From an uncultured Eubacteriales bacterium (lineage in GTDB: Bacteria > Bacillota > Clostridia > Lachnospirales > CAG-274): a DNA stretch of 14,968 nt. Below the pieces are notes generated by a model. It had not been told where the DNA came from, made no database searches, and saw only the letters and a program-made list of their open reading frames with translations. A program made the translations under genes and the position numbers. How positions within the stretch are numbered: the stretch's first letter is position 1; every line of letters starts with the position of its first letter. The DNA lies in NCBI GenBank assembly GCA_902495025.1, contig CABUWB010000016.1:1-14968 (forward strand). Reading direction: 5' to 3'. This document shows, piece after piece, positions 14,927 through 14,968 of the stretch.

Positions 14927-14968
14927 ATGTATAGTAGTACAGTTAATACACTGCAGGCGGTTTGGAGA
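14927..14968 (+). CDS. Possible start of a plus-strand gene cut by the window edge
   Basis: The ATG at 14927 follows GAGGTG at a usable distance and the frame is open to the last base, giving MYSSTVNTLQAVWR. An in-frame ATG at 14915 sits only 3 bases after GGGGAG, so the second is favoured. Fourteen codons are too few to identify a product, and an open frame of this length is expected by chance. Confidence 0.2.
   Translation, partial: MYSSTVNTLQAVWR

Overview
The window looks like chromosomal DNA from a spore-former-type Firmicute of the class Clostridia, probably a gut Ruminococcaceae/Oscillospiraceae-like bacterium. This is inferred from gene content, a SpoVD-type penicillin-binding protein, a MurE with the meso-diaminopimelate motif DNPR, the secG-rnr pair, strong AAGGAGG-type ribosome binding sites, and GC-rich palindromic intergenic repeats. 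Species cannot be named from the sequence alone.

Layout. Positions 1-6936 (minus strand) hold the peptidoglycan part of a dcw cluster, read right to left: spoVD/ftsI-like PBP, murE, murF, mraY, and murD, which runs off the left edge. murE-murF overlap by 4 bases, and the murF-mraY and mraY-murD gaps are 4 and 19 bases. Only spoVD-murE is separated (344 bases), and that gap is almost filled by a 286-bp MITE-like element with 19-bp terminal inverted repeats and several internal hairpins. Together these enzymes make UDP-MurNAc-pentapeptide (MurD, MurE, MurF), load it on undecaprenyl phosphate as lipid I (MraY) and crosslink the finished polymer (the PBP).

Positions 7035-9616 (plus strand) hold secG, with its own promoter and terminator, and then rnr (RNase R) with an extended -10 promoter. 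The dcw cluster and secG are divergent across about 160 bases; mraZ, rsmH and ftsL, the usual head of the cluster, are not there.

Positions 9617-10816 are a 1.2-kb gene-free region rich in repeats: a cluster of strong hairpins (9696-9885), a short GC-rich palindromic element (10058-10131), and a roughly 508-bp structure (10214-10721). The last has two arms of about 100 bp that mirror each other, and each carries the 8-mer GGCACGAT in the same 12/42/8-bp spacing. This is the most unusual object in the window and the best candidate for something undescribed.

Positions 10817-14605 (minus strand) hold a SUV3-like superfamily-2 RNA helicase with a C-terminal zinc ribbon, and a PAS-GGDEF-EAL protein with a degenerate GGDEF motif but intact EAL catalytic residues, so probably a c-di-GMP phosphodiesterase. 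Each has its own terminator. The last 300 bases are AT-rich and hold no recognisable gene; a plus-strand gene might begin at the very edge.
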